A stretch of 64,000 nt of DNA from Tieghemostelium lacteum (lineage: Eukaryota; Evosea; Eumycetozoa; Dictyosteliales; Raperosteliaceae): assembly GCA_001606155.1 (NCBI GenBank), contig LODT01000006.1, positions 744,001-808,000 on the forward strand, read 5' to 3'. A program made the position numbers and the translations under genes. The notes under the pieces are model-generated. The model searched no databases. It had not been told where the DNA came from and saw nothing but the letters and a program-made list of their open reading frames with translations. Shown here one piece after another: positions 10,865-26,295 of this stretch. Each line of letters begins with the position of its first letter. The stretch's first letter is position 1.

Positions 10865-12481
10865 ATGTTAATTTTAATAGTTAAAGATATATTTCAATAT
10901 ATAGTAGATCACCTTCATAGAGTTTTATATCATGATAAGAATATTATATTAACTTTCTTAAAGAGATACTATTTCATTTGCAAAAGTTGGAGTCAAATTT
11001 TCACCTCATTAGTTTTTCCTGTATATAGCATTAGTGATATAAATGATTTAACAAGGTATATAAATTTAGAAAAATTAGGATTTATATTTTTAAATATACA
11101 TCTGGAGAGTTGGAAAATCAGTCCACTGTTCCTATCCAATTACATTCATAAAATTGTTACTATTAAAGATCCTACTTTTACAAATTCACTCACATCCTCA
11201 TATAATGCAAAAACTATACATTTTAGTCCCGAAACATTAAGTAAAATATTTAATGATTTTTATAGTAATGGATATAGTAATGGTGTTTTAAATCATTATT
11301 GGGGAAATCTACAAACTATGGGAATTGTTGTTTTGGATCTCAATGCATACAAGATGGATATAAGTGATATCAAAGAGGTACCTAGTAAAGTTAAATTGTC
11401 TGCAAAAAAGTATTATATAGATCTAATTGGTACTGATGTATGGTCAAATGATAGTTGGAAATCTCTATCTGTTTTGAAAATTGAATTGTTAAGAATTGAA
11501 AAATTGGGTCTTAAGCTTCAACAGCTAAAGTCATTAACCAAGTTAACATTAATTAATGTACACAACCAAAAAGAAGATAACTACTATCAACATTTATTTG
11601 AATGTCTACCAGTTCTAGATAGATTACAAATACTAAACATAGTAGCAACCAGGGGATTTTCAAGTAAAGTTAACTATGTCACATTTATCAATTTTATCAA
11701 TTCACTTAGAAATATAAAATCAATCAAATGTGATTTTATAGATTTCATCATCCCTCCTTTCTCCAAAAAAATTCCAACGGTAAAACTTGAACCCCCAAGG
11801 TTTACAGTACAACCACTTGAAAAACTTAAATTTAGATATGGTGAGTTGTCAATGCCGAAATTAAATAAGTATTCAATGTTCAGATATACTCAATCACTTA
11901 AACAATTGATTCTTAAAGATTGTAATTGTGAAAAGGCTACTGATATATTTACAAATCTTGTAGATTATCCATTTGAAATTTCCATTCACATGTCAGAATA
12001 CATCAATGACTCAACAATGGCGGTTTTCATTAAAAATCAAAAGAGATTAAAACTAAGAAAAATTGATCTTTTAGGAATTTCAATTAATAATGCTGCTAAA
12101 TTAGTAGAATGTAACATGCCATCTCTAAAAGAAGTACATATACAACTAAAGAGTCTAGGTGAAATTCCATGTTTGGAAACTTTATCAAAATCATTTCTAC
12201 TTAATTTTTCATTTGAATCAGTATATATTCAAATTAATTTAGATACTATTGACAATTTACAATTCTTACCAATACTGATAAACTTTATACTCTCAAATCA
12301 TAATATTAGAGTATTGAATGTACATTTGGAAAATATTGATGGTATTCTATGGGATCAATTATTTGCAACAACTTATGAAGTGATTGGATATCATCCAAAT
12401 CTTCAAAATGTTCAATTTAAATACTCTAAACCTTTTTATTTTCTGACATTAAAATCTTTTAAATACAATAAACATGCCTAA
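10865..12481 (+). CDS. F-box/LRR-like family protein, subfamily A, copy 1
   Basis: A single open frame of 538 residues. The N terminus (LKRYYFICKSWSQIF after hydrophobic helices) resembles a degenerate F-box, with helix-rich, Leu-spaced repeats following (LQQLKSLTKLTLINV, LKQLILKDCNCE). It is clearly paralogous to the gene at 14257: both share FLKRYY, a WS...WK..(S/T)VLK block and LKSLTKLTL. Known dictyostelid F-box/LRR-like families act as SCF substrate receptors, but the F-box here is weak, so that role is inferred. Its stop codon overlaps the stop of the convergent next gene by 4 bp (12478-12481). Confidence 0.75.
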   Translation: MLILIVKDIFQYIVDHLHRVLYHDKNIILTFLKRYYFICKSWSQIFTSLVFPVYSISDINDLTRYINLEKLGFIFLNIHLESWKISPLFLSNYIHKIVTIKDPTFTNSLTSSYNAKTIHFSPETLSKIFNDFYSNGYSNGVLNHYWGNLQTMGIVVLDLNAYKMDISDIKEVPSKVKLSAKKYYIDLIGTDVWSNDSWKSLSVLKIELLRIEKLGLKLQQLKSLTKLTLINVHNQKEDNYYQHLFECLPVLDRLQILNIVATRGFSSKVNYVTFINFINSLRNIKSIKCDFIDFIIPPFSKKIPTVKLEPPRFTVQPLEKLKFRYGELSMPKLNKYSMFRYTQSLKQLILKDCNCEKATDIFTNLVDYPFEISIHMSEYINDSTMAVFIKNQKRLKLRKIDLLGISINNAAKLVECNMPSLKEVHIQLKSLGEIPCLETLSKSFLLNFSFESVYIQINLDTIDNLQFLPILINFILSNHNIRVLNVHLENIDGILWDQLFATTYEVIGYHPNLQNVQFKYSKPFYFLTLKSFKYNKHA

Positions 12482-14112
12482 AATAATGCTCTATTTCCCA
12501 GTAATGTATCTATATCGATTTCTACTTGATCAGGATCAATATTATCTTTACTGAAATTCAAGTCCATAAAGTTTCTATTCGTTGATAATGATTTTGTTAA
12601 TTGCTCCTTTTGATTATCAGTGAGTCCTGAATCTGGTTTTGTAGTTGATGCTGGCATAGATAGATCAACTAGTTGCTTACAATGATTAATAATTTCAATA
12701 GTACATTCAAATGTTTCTTCAAAAGTAACATGTTTAGTATCAATTGATAATCCAGTTAAAGTGGTATTCAGTGTTAAATCCTTTTCAAAATATTTACAAG
12801 TCTCGTTGGTAGTTGTAAAGCTTAGGAATTGGATATTTGGTAGTTGTAGTCTGAGAAAATCTAATATAAACTCTTCTTTTACAGATTCAAAATAACATTC
12901 TTTAATAACATTGTTACTTTTAAAAGAATTTGCAAAATCTGACCAATTCAGTAGTGCTGAATACTCTGGAGAACAGTTAAATGAGGTGAATGGTAGATTT
13001 GATTTAATCAAATCACATACACTGTTATCTTTAATACCGACTAATCGTATAGTTTCCAATGACTTATTATAATACAGTTTTACCAATTCACATTCAATAG
13101 CTGAAAATTCATTGAGCTGTATACTGGTTATAGATGATGGCACTACCCATGATTTTATAAATTCCTCTGCATTATTGTCTACATACAAATGCTTAATTGA
13201 CTGATTTATAATTTCAAATGACATTATATCAATGGTTTTATCAATATTACATATACACAAGTTTTGAATGGTTTGTGTGGTATTTATCAAATCTATTAAA
13301 GCATGTTTTGAAGTTGACATAAAATAACTGAAAATTGAAAAACTCAGTAGTGAGGTACTGGTTTTAACCAAATCTAATAGTGAATCAAATTTAGTTTCAC
13401 TGTAGGTACATGGTGTAGATTGTAAGAGAAGTGAAACTAATAATGGTATTTCACTAACTAGTTGACAAATGCTCTCCAAAGATATACCAGTTAGAGAATT
13501 TAGTTGCAGTGATTTTAGATATCTAAACTCTTTTATAAAAGGTGATAATGTAATTGATCCCATTTCCAGTGATGAAAATTCCAATCCCCCAATTCTCTTG
13601 TAGGCTTTTGATTTTACTACAGTATTTAATAGTTCACTTGACATTTTTCTAGAGTCTGTTTCTTCCGTCGGTCTTATTAATAACCTATCAACTGTTATAA
13701 ATGAATCAGGAAGTTCTAGTTTATCTACAGTTTCCGTACTATGTTCTAATGAAAATCTCCAATTAAAATCATAATCATTGTATTGAACAGTAGGATCATC
13801 TTCTATTGAATCACCAATTCTCTGAAATTGAATATTATTGAATTTACTATTATAATTTGTTATATTATCTTTGTATAATCGAATCCTAAATAACATATTT
13901 GATATCAACCCATGTTTTATAAAGAAGTCTAATTGGCTAGAGGAGCTTATCACCACAACATGTTGAAACTCCAATTTATGTATAATTTCTTGTCTCCACA
14001 ATTTAGAAACTGCTGTAATTTTCTTTATAAATCTATATATTATTTTATCAAGTTCTATATTTGTTGATATATAATTTAAAATTTTTAAAATTAATATTTT
14101 AGGTAGATTCAT
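12478..14112 (-). CDS. F-box/LRR-like family protein, subfamily B, copy 1
   Basis: 544 residues from the ATG at 14112; an in-frame TTG 12 bases upstream was rejected. The N terminus LPKILILKILNYI ... AVSKLWRQE fits an F-box better than subfamily A does. Leu-rich repeat-like segments follow. It is paralogous to 16049-17710, sharing LLLQSTP, LxSxSIFSYFM and LKHLYxDNN-type blocks. The 3' end overlaps the upstream convergent gene by 4 bp. Ubiquitin-ligase adaptor function is only inferred. Confidence 0.75.
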   Translation of the reverse strand: MNLPKILILKILNYISTNIELDKIIYRFIKKITAVSKLWRQEIIHKLEFQHVVVISSSSQLDFFIKHGLISNMLFRIRLYKDNITNYNSKFNNIQFQRIGDSIEDDPTVQYNDYDFNWRFSLEHSTETVDKLELPDSFITVDRLLIRPTEETDSRKMSSELLNTVVKSKAYKRIGGLEFSSLEMGSITLSPFIKEFRYLKSLQLNSLTGISLESICQLVSEIPLLVSLLLQSTPCTYSETKFDSLLDLVKTSTSLLSFSIFSYFMSTSKHALIDLINTTQTIQNLCICNIDKTIDIMSFEIINQSIKHLYVDNNAEEFIKSWVVPSSITSIQLNEFSAIECELVKLYYNKSLETIRLVGIKDNSVCDLIKSNLPFTSFNCSPEYSALLNWSDFANSFKSNNVIKECYFESVKEEFILDFLRLQLPNIQFLSFTTTNETCKYFEKDLTLNTTLTGLSIDTKHVTFEETFECTIEIINHCKQLVDLSMPASTTKPDSGLTDNQKEQLTKSLSTNRNFMDLNFSKDNIDPDQVEIDIDTLLGNRALF

Positions 14113-14256
14113 TTGATTAATCAATCATTCGAATTCTAAACATATAAAAAAACAGATTAGAATAAAATTAATTCGATAACTTGTTAAAAAAATCAGATAT
14201 TTTCAAGAACTGAAATCAGTTTAAAAATTTTGAAAGTGTTAAATATATTTATAAAT

Positions 14257-14802
14257 ATGTCCAACTCAATAATTCCAAATATTTTAATTAGACAAATATT
14301 TCAATATATTATCCATCAACTTAATATTAATGAAAAGGATGATGTAGTATTTAAATTTCTAAAGAGATATTACTTAATCAGTAAACAATGGAGTCTTCAA
14401 ATATTTGCTAAAACACTGATATACCCAAAACTCACAATTAAAAACTCAAAAGATCTAAACCAGTATATGTGCTTTTACAGGTTAGGATTCACTAATATTA
14501 AAATTAAATTAAAGTACTTCTCATACACCAATATTGATAGACATTTACTATCAATGATCACAGGTCAAATTCATTCGATAAAGGATGATGCTATTCCACA
14601 GACACTCTTAGATGGCAAAAAAAAGTTTAGTATCAATCAGTTTGCACAATCTATTCATTTTAATCATAAGACATTGTATCCTGTTTATTTGAACTTTCGT
14701 GAAACTAAACAATCAATACTATCAAAATATTGGCCAAACTTAAAGTCATTAAAGATTACTCATGAACCTGAAGAACCATATCCTGAAGATAGTGGTGGGG
14801 AA

Positions 14803-14835
<33 letters not shown>

Positions 14836-15954
14836 GATAAAGATAATGATTTTGATATAATTATTTATAAACATGTTCCAAACAAAGTATCTTTGGTCTC
14901 TGATAATGGTGAAAGTGTATTGTTAGGGATGGAAATATGGTCAAAGTGGAAGAATGTAACTGTTTTAAAGTTACAGGATTTAAATGTAGAGGAAATTGAT
15001 GTTAATCTGTCAAATCTAAAATCATTGACCAAATTAACATTGAAAAGATTGATCTACGGTTGTACTGAATTCGATAAGATATTAGATAGTATAATCCAAC
15101 TAGAAGAATTGGATAAGTTTACACTGGCATCTTTTGAAGGTAATACCACTACTTTACTTTATAGCCAAGTTGTAAATCTCATCTCTTCTCTAAAAAAAAT
15201 CAGGTCTATTTCTATGATTAGTGTACCAATAGCTACAGTAGTATATAGTACTCTAGATGATGAGAAAGAATTAGAAAAAACTAGTAGTGAAACACTAGAA
15301 AAGTTAAAGTTCAAAGACATGTTTGTTGATTGTTCTATTCTGAATAGTTATTCACTGTTCACTGAATGTAAGGCATTAAAATACCTTAGATTTGAGGATG
15401 GATGGAATGATACTAGCTCTCTAAAATATCTATATGATATTCCAACAATTCAACTATCTATTAAATTTAACTACAATGCCCATGCTAGTATGTTTAAAGA
15501 AATACTTTTGGGACAAAATAGATTAAATCTCACTAATCTGGTGATTAACGATATCCCTACAGAGAATGCTTCAGAAATTGTTCAATGTAATTACCAATCA
15601 CTCAAATTGCTGAATCTCCAAACTCTCTGTTATAATGTTGAATATGTAAAATTGTTGTTAAACTCTTTCCAATCAAATAAGACATTACAGAATATCTCCA
15701 TTTCCATTCGATCCGTTTCAGCTGATTTTGATGTCATAAAGGATTTAATATTAAGTATTCTATCTAGACACCAAACTACTACATTTAACTTCGAATGTTA
15801 TGATCTTTATAAAGGTAATGTTGATATGTTATTGGCACCAATTCACAATCCAATTAAAAATCATCCATATCTACAAAAATTAAAATTGAGTTTTGGTGGC
15901 CAAATTAAAACACCTATAATTAATAAACTTATTAAATCATTAAATCTTGATTAA
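14257..15954 (+). CDS. F-box/LRR-like family protein, subfamily A, copy 2
   Basis: 565 residues from the ATG at 14257. The start MSNSIIPNILIRQIFQYI and FLKRYYLISKQWS parallel the gene at 10865. An acidic Asp/Glu run encoded around 14800-14840 is absent from the other copy. LKSLTKLTLKR and other Leu-rich units follow. It diverges from the 14112 gene with 144 bp between start codons, so the two share a short bidirectional promoter. Confidence 0.75.
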
Positions 15955-16048
15955 CGATTGTTCAATTATTAGTTTGTCTATCTGGAAATAAAAAAAAAAA
16001 AAAAATAAAAAAAGAAATTTCATAGAAAATAGGTTTATTAAATTAACA

Positions 16049-17710
16049 ATGACACTTCCTCATTATATAATTTTAAAGATATTAAGAATTATAACAAATA
16101 CTTTAGGTGAGAGCAAGAGTATATTTTCATTTATAAATAGGATATCATTGGTTTCTAAAGAGTGGAAAGAGGTCCTTTTACCAAAACTAAATTTTGAAGA
16201 TTCTCTCCACATTGATAAGAAATCTATTAGATATCTTCAAATACTATTGGAAAAGGGATTATTAAAAAATTTTAATCTAAAGATCTTAATATCAGATGAT
16301 ACATATAATGAATTAAGTGTACTATTTCAAGATAAACAATTTAGAGTAGGAGTTTTAGATGAAAATGAAGAATATCAAACAACACAAGTCACAGATTTAG
16401 ATATACATGCTAGTAAATTTGATGTTTTCGAATTACCTGATGATTTTAGACCATTACATAGTCTATCTTTCTTTCAAGGTAGTTTAAAACAAGTGGCATT
16501 TTATTTACTACCCAAATGGTCATTAGATAGATTATTATCATTTAGACCTTTCAAGTATATTAAAGATCTAGAATTTAATGATATGGAGATCCCATTTCAA
16601 CTATCAGAGTCACTTAAACCACTGGAAAGATTAGAGACATTGAATTTGATTAGTGTAAAGATAACCGTTGCCAATATTATATCATGTATTAAACAGTTTA
16701 ATTTAACAACCTTGTTGTTACAGTCTACACCCTATGGTCACAGTCCAGAGAGATATGATGAAATGTTATCAGTGGCATCTGAAAGCACCTCTCTAACTAG
16801 TTTATCAATATTCAGTTACTTTATGAAAACCTCTACTGAAGCATTGATTAATCTAATCAATGTAAATCTTAATTTAACACGACTGTGTGTTTGTAATATA
16901 CATAGACAAGAAAATCAAAATTTTAACCAAAAAAAACAAGAGATACGAAACCAAACTCTTAAACACCTGTACATTGATAATAACTCTGAGAATTTTCTTA
17001 CATCATGGGGAGATGTATCTGCACTCACATCGGTCCAATTTAGTGATTTTGGTCAAATAGAATGTAGCTGTGTAAAAATGTTTCATTATAAATCATTAAA
17101 TACACTATCAATAACTAGATGTACTGAAACTTCTCTGATTTGTGATATTGTGTCACTGAATCTATCATTCTCACTGCTGAATTTACTGGGACCTATTAAA
17201 TTTGATAGGGGTGCTCTTTCAGCTGCCATATCAAAAAATAGTAAAATAGCAACATTCTATCACGCTGAATCCGATAAAGAGTTAGTAATGGAACTATTGC
17301 TACTACAACACCAACCATTAAAAAGCCTTCATATAGTTACACCAAATGATGAAATTACTGAAATGGAAGATGCTATCATTAAAAGTAAACATGTTAAACA
17401 ATTGACAATGAATACCAAACCAATAGAGTTTGATCAAACTTTTAATAGTCTCATACGTGTCATTAAGGGTAACTTTTCAATAACCAATTTATCATTCCCA
17501 GCCTCTTCTGAAAACCAAATGGTCACTTCTGAGCAATTGTTAATTCTAGATGATGCCTTAAATCATAGCCCTCTTCTATCTCTTCATTGGTCAAAAAATG
17601 AAAGTGGTATTAAATACGATGAAGATGGTAACATTGAAAATCCAATAGAACCTGATGAAGGTTTAGAATCTCTATTATCAAGTAAATTAATTGAGTATTA
17701 CAATTTTTAA
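16049..17710 (+). CDS. F-box/LRR-like family protein, subfamily B, copy 2
   Basis: 553 residues in one frame from the ATG at 16049. The N terminus LPHYIILKILRII ... LVSKEWKEVLLP is F-box-like, and Leu-rich repeats fill the rest (LERLETLNLIS, LTSLSIFSYFMKTS). It is the paralogue of the minus-strand gene at 12478-14112 and lies 94 bp behind subfamily A copy 2, so the A/B pairing is repeated with one B unit inverted. Function is unknown beyond the family inference. Confidence 0.75.
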   Translation: MTLPHYIILKILRIITNTLGESKSIFSFINRISLVSKEWKEVLLPKLNFEDSLHIDKKSIRYLQILLEKGLLKNFNLKILISDDTYNELSVLFQDKQFRVGVLDENEEYQTTQVTDLDIHASKFDVFELPDDFRPLHSLSFFQGSLKQVAFYLLPKWSLDRLLSFRPFKYIKDLEFNDMEIPFQLSESLKPLERLETLNLISVKITVANIISCIKQFNLTTLLLQSTPYGHSPERYDEMLSVASESTSLTSLSIFSYFMKTSTEALINLINVNLNLTRLCVCNIHRQENQNFNQKKQEIRNQTLKHLYIDNNSENFLTSWGDVSALTSVQFSDFGQIECSCVKMFHYKSLNTLSITRCTETSLICDIVSLNLSFSLLNLLGPIKFDRGALSAAISKNSKIATFYHAESDKELVMELLLLQHQPLKSLHIVTPNDEITEMEDAIIKSKHVKQLTMNTKPIEFDQTFNSLIRVIKGNFSITNLSFPASSENQMVTSEQLLILDDALNHSPLLSLHWSKNESGIKYDEDGNIENPIEPDEGLESLLSSKLIEYYNF

Positions 17711-18017
17711 TAAAAAATAATTTGTAAATTATAAAATGTATTTGTGTTCTTTATTCATTTGGTTGATTTATTTAGTTCATTTATAACTATAAAATTCGGA
17801 CAAAGGGGTTTAAATCCAATTAAAAAAAAGTGGGTGTTTCTAAAGTCAAATTTTTAGTTTTAATTTCATAGTTTTTAGTTTAGAAAATGTAAAGACATTT
17901 TATTTTTTAAATATTAATATTTATTAGAATTATCTGTTTTTTTATTTAAAGAATGTTTTATATGATCAGCAATAGAAATATTCTTTTAAAGATTTTTTAA
18001 ATATCTTTTTTAATTAT
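17711..18017. other. Convergent intergenic region
   Basis: 307 bp between two convergent stop codons. It is A/T-rich with likely polyadenylation signals (AATAAA-like) and nothing else I can support. Confidence 0.5.
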
Positions 18018-20727
18018 TTAATTGCTACTGTTATTCTTATCGGTTGGTGATGGTTTTGGTGAATTATTCGATACTGGGGAAGAATCAATAGAAGGTGGGG
18101 ATGATTTGATTTTTAATGTAGGTGGTTTTTGTAAAGAATTATTATTATTTGGATTGCTTACAAGATCAGTGGAGGTTGGTGTGTGATTTCTGTTATTATT
18201 ATTATTATTTATATTTTTATCATCTGGTGTATTTAATGAGGTTATGGATTTATTATGATGACTAGCAACAACTGATGCAAAAGTTGGTTTAGAAATGCTT
18301 TGACTCTGTGAAATCTTGTTTTGGGGTTGAGGTGATATTTGATGGGGTTGTTGCTGTTGTTTAGTTGATGTTAAAGAAGAAGATTTTGGATATTTAGGGT
18401 GAAGAGAACCTTGTCTAGGGATAGGTTGGTTGCTTGGTTGTTCTGTATAACCATGGGCATGTTGAACTAAATTAGGTTGGGTTTGCTGAAATCCAAAATA
18501 ATGTCCCATAGTATCTTGTTGGTTTGCTAAAGTATAGAATGGTGGATATCCTCTCTGAGATGGATTTGGATAATAACTAATAGGTTGTTGTTGTTGTTGT
18601 TGTTGTTGTTGTTGATGATGTTGTTGTTGTTGTTGATGTTGTTGATGTTGAATATTAGTTGGATGTGCTATATAGTGAATTGGAATTGGCATTTCATTTG
18701 GATGACGGGGCTGTTGGTTAGCAATAGCACCTTTATAATATTTTATATTTGAGTGTGGGTATTGTTGAGGTGGTGTATATTGATGTGGAGGAGGAGATTG
18801 CATTGATAATTGGTGAGGTAAAAGGCTTTGATGTTGTGAAATTGGTATATTGCTATGTTGATCAATATTTTGGTAGTAGGGTGACATAGGGTGAGGTGCT
18901 TGTTGTTGGTGAGGAACTTGATAATAAAATACTGGGTAAGGGCTCCCATAAGGAACTACCATCACACCATTCTGTTGGTAATATGGCTGTACCTGGTGAT
19001 ATTCATATGGATATTCTAAATATTCATGTTGAGTTTGTTGTTGTTGTTGGTGCTGTTGTAAAGTTGGTGGTGGATTACCTCTGTTTGAATTTCTATTAGG
19101 TTTAGCACTCTCTAGTGTATAAGATTTCTTACCTCCACTGTTATTAGAATTCAATTTGAGCTCTAATTTCTGACTAAAAGTTGAGGTACTTGTTATAGTG
19201 TTACTTTGCCCAGCACTTAAACTACCATGATTGCTAAATTGGATATTTTCATCGATATCTTCTTGGATTTGTGTATCTTCTTCATCTTGCCCATCACTTT
19301 CTTGTTGTCCATTGTCAATTTCATCTTCCTCTATTATATTGGTATTAACTTGCCTCTCCATCTTGCTCAAATCCTGAGAATCATTTATGGAATTATTGGC
19401 AATAGGGACATTTGACCATTCTTCATTGAGATCCTTTTTCAATGTTGGTTTTTCTATTGATTCAGATTCCTTGATTATATAGCTAGACTGATTATTTTTA
19501 TCATTATCATTATAAATGTTCTTATTATTTTTACTTGGATTATTTGGATTATTAGAAGCTTTTTTACTATCAGCAATTCTAACATCAACCTTTTTACCAT
19601 CAATCATGTGAGTATCATTGAGAACTATAGAATTGATACTATTATCTTTAAATGTGATAAAACCATACCCCTTGGCACTGCCATTTCTTTCCATAAGTAA
19701 ATTTGATTCCAATAATTCACCATATCTTTGAAAATAATTTCTAAATTCATCTAGTTGTTATTTAAACGTAAAAAAATAAAAATAAATTTTAGTATTTAAC
19801 TTCAACTTTTAAAAATGGATTCCTCTTAAAATACCAACCTAAATATATATGTTTGGGAAGCCCTCCAACAAAGAGCTTTTGTCTAGGTTGAATTGTAACA
19901 GCAATTTCATCACTCATAACCTCTTTAGGTATAGCTTTTCTAATTTCCACTTTTTTCTGATCAATAATATGCTCCATAGTGAGCAATTGGTCAATTATAT
20001 CATTGTCATAAAAAGTCACAAACCCAAAACCACGGCTTTTTACAGACTTTTCATTACTCTTTATAATTATAGACTCTTTCACAACTGCAAAATCTGAAAA
20101 ATATTTTTTTAATTTCTCTAAAATTTTTTTTTGTATATCAACATTTGTTATTGAAGATGGTATTTAAATAGAATGTTAGTTTCCTTAAAAATAGTATTGA
20201 ATATAAAAGTACAAAAAAAAAATATTATTTGGTATGAAAATGAGAAATGGATATATAAAGTAAGAAGGGTATTTTTTAGGCAAAAAACAAAAAAATTTTT
20301 TTGGTAGATTTTTAATGATGGGGAACATTAGTTGACTTTGTTCTATTTAAAGAGATTTAGAAAAACAATGAACGAAAAGATATATAAACTTACCATTTGA
20401 AGTAGATTTTGGTAGACCACCTACAAAGATTTTACCTGCAATTGAGTTTGTAGGATTTTGAATATTATTGCAATGTGATGGTTTCGAAGAGTTAGTAATT
20501 TGTTGACTATTTTGGTTGATATTGGGAGAAGTTGGAGGTGTAGAGATATTTGAATTTATATTGGATCCAATGATATCATTGTAAATAGGAGACAACAAAT
20601 CAGTTGAGATCTCCGAATCATTAGAATTCTGTGAACTACTTTGACCGTTGCTGCTGCAACTTAATATTGTGGGACTAGAATCTGAATTGACTTGTTGGGG
20701 GGGATGAGAGGATATATCTATAGACAT
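18018..20727 (-). CDS. RNA-binding protein with two RRM domains and Gln/Pro-rich tail
   Basis: Exons 20727-20394, 20117-19839 and 19750-18018 give 781 residues. Both introns interrupt an RRM and are phase 1. RRM1 runs KIFVGGLPKSTSN-EKLKKYF to SRGFGFVTFYD. RRM2 runs KLFVGGLPKHIYL-DEFRNYF to KGYGFITF, so each has RNP2 and RNP1. The tandem layout is that of the hnRNP A/B, DAZAP1 and Musashi group, which bind single-stranded RNA. The remaining ~550 residues are acidic, then Gln/Pro/His/Tyr rich (poly-Gln at 18586-18616), then Asn/Ser rich: a prion-like tail. The second intron uses an unusual GTTGGT donor, chosen because it alone restores RRM2. Confidence 0.85.
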
Positions 20728-21010
20728 TTAACAATCTAAGTATGAAACTACGAGAAGAGCATTAATTAATTAAATATATAAAAAAAAAAATTAATTAAAA
20801 AAAAAAATTATTAGCTCCTTTCTACATAGAGAAAAAACCAAAAAAAAAAGAAAAACTAACAATTCCACCTATTTAGGCACTTAATTGGTTTTATATAGTT
20901 AAATAAATGATATATAAAATAAAAATTAAAAAAAAAATTAATTAAAAATTTTTTACGTAAATACAAGTTCTATTTAAGAATGGTTCTTTACTTAATTTTC
21001 ATTTCTCAAC

Positions 21011-25022
<4,012 letters not shown>

Positions 25023-26295
25023 ATTGTCGTTGTTTTTATTAATAACACTAATAAATTAAAAAGATAACACAACTGAAGATTTTTTGTTAATAAGAAAACT
25101 TAAAAAAATTAGAGTTTTGATTTCTTTTTTTTTTTTTATTTATTTTTTTTACCACAATGTCAAACCAACTCTTTTTCAACAATTATTATAATATTTAATT
25201 GAAGTACACGAAAGATAATTTAAAATTCAAATTTTAAAAAAAAACCCTTAGAACTTCAAATTGAGTTCATTTTCTTTTAAATTCAAACAATGAATGCTTT
25301 ACAAGTGAAAACTTTTTAAAATTGTTCAAAGATGTGGTGCAAACACTTAAATGCAAACACCCACTCATTTTGAATGACTCAAGATGTTTGATTATTTATC
25401 TTTTTTATAAAAATACATCATCAAACCACCCTTTTCACACTATAATGTTTTTAGCAATTTTTTAAAATTGCTGTTAAAGTAGTTTAAAGGGGTATGTAAT
25501 ATCTATATATTCACAACTACCTCTAATTCAGTTTATTTTTATCACTAATTGATTTAATCATGAAGAAAGAAATCATTGCACAACAAACAACAACACAACT
25601 TGATTGATGATATAAAAAATCTAACAACTTGTGTGTGTTAAAAAAAGAGTGTGTGAATTTTATTATAATTGTTACTCTATTGTGAGAAAGAAACATAAAC
25701 TCCAAAACACCATTAACACTAACTATTCTATTTTTAAAAAAAAAAAAAAAAAAAAAAACAAATAATATTTCTATTTCTATTTAATTTTAAATATTTAAAA
25801 TAATACAGATATATGTTTTTGAAAAATTATTAAAAAAGAAAAGATATTCAAAAAAAAGAAACCAATAATTATTTATTTATTCTATAATTTTTAATTTTTC
25901 ATATTTAGGCAAAATCATTATTATTATTGGTTTAGTTTGTCATTCATATCTACATACACAGTAACAACAATTATAAATATAACAACACAAACACAAATCT
26001 ATATCCTGTTTTTATCATAAATATTTTCACTATTGTCTTTAGAAAATTGTAAAAAGCGGTTTATAGTATTAATCATTCAAGCAAAAAACTTACAAATTAT
26101 TTATTCCTCATCCAATCACTATTATTGATATTTATTTATTTACTTCGCTTTGTATATATAATATATTTATATTAAAAAATTTTGGAAATTAATTATTATT
26201 TTCATTTCCCTTAAGAACAGCGCAATAACAACAACAATAACAACAACAACAACTACCACTACAACAAAAAAGATAATAATACAATAACTTGGGAA
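25023..26295. promoter_or_regulatory. 1.27-kb divergent intergenic region
   Basis: Separates the divergent Sac/5-phosphatase and coiled-coil genes. It is very AT-rich with long A and T runs. Around 25330-25365 a repeated tgcaaacac unit leads into acacccactc, a CA-rich string resembling the G-box sites bound by dictyostelid GBF when read on the other strand. CAA/ACA-rich DNA at 26220-26275 is likely the 5' untranslated region of the gene at 26296. No gene is seen. Confidence 0.4.
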
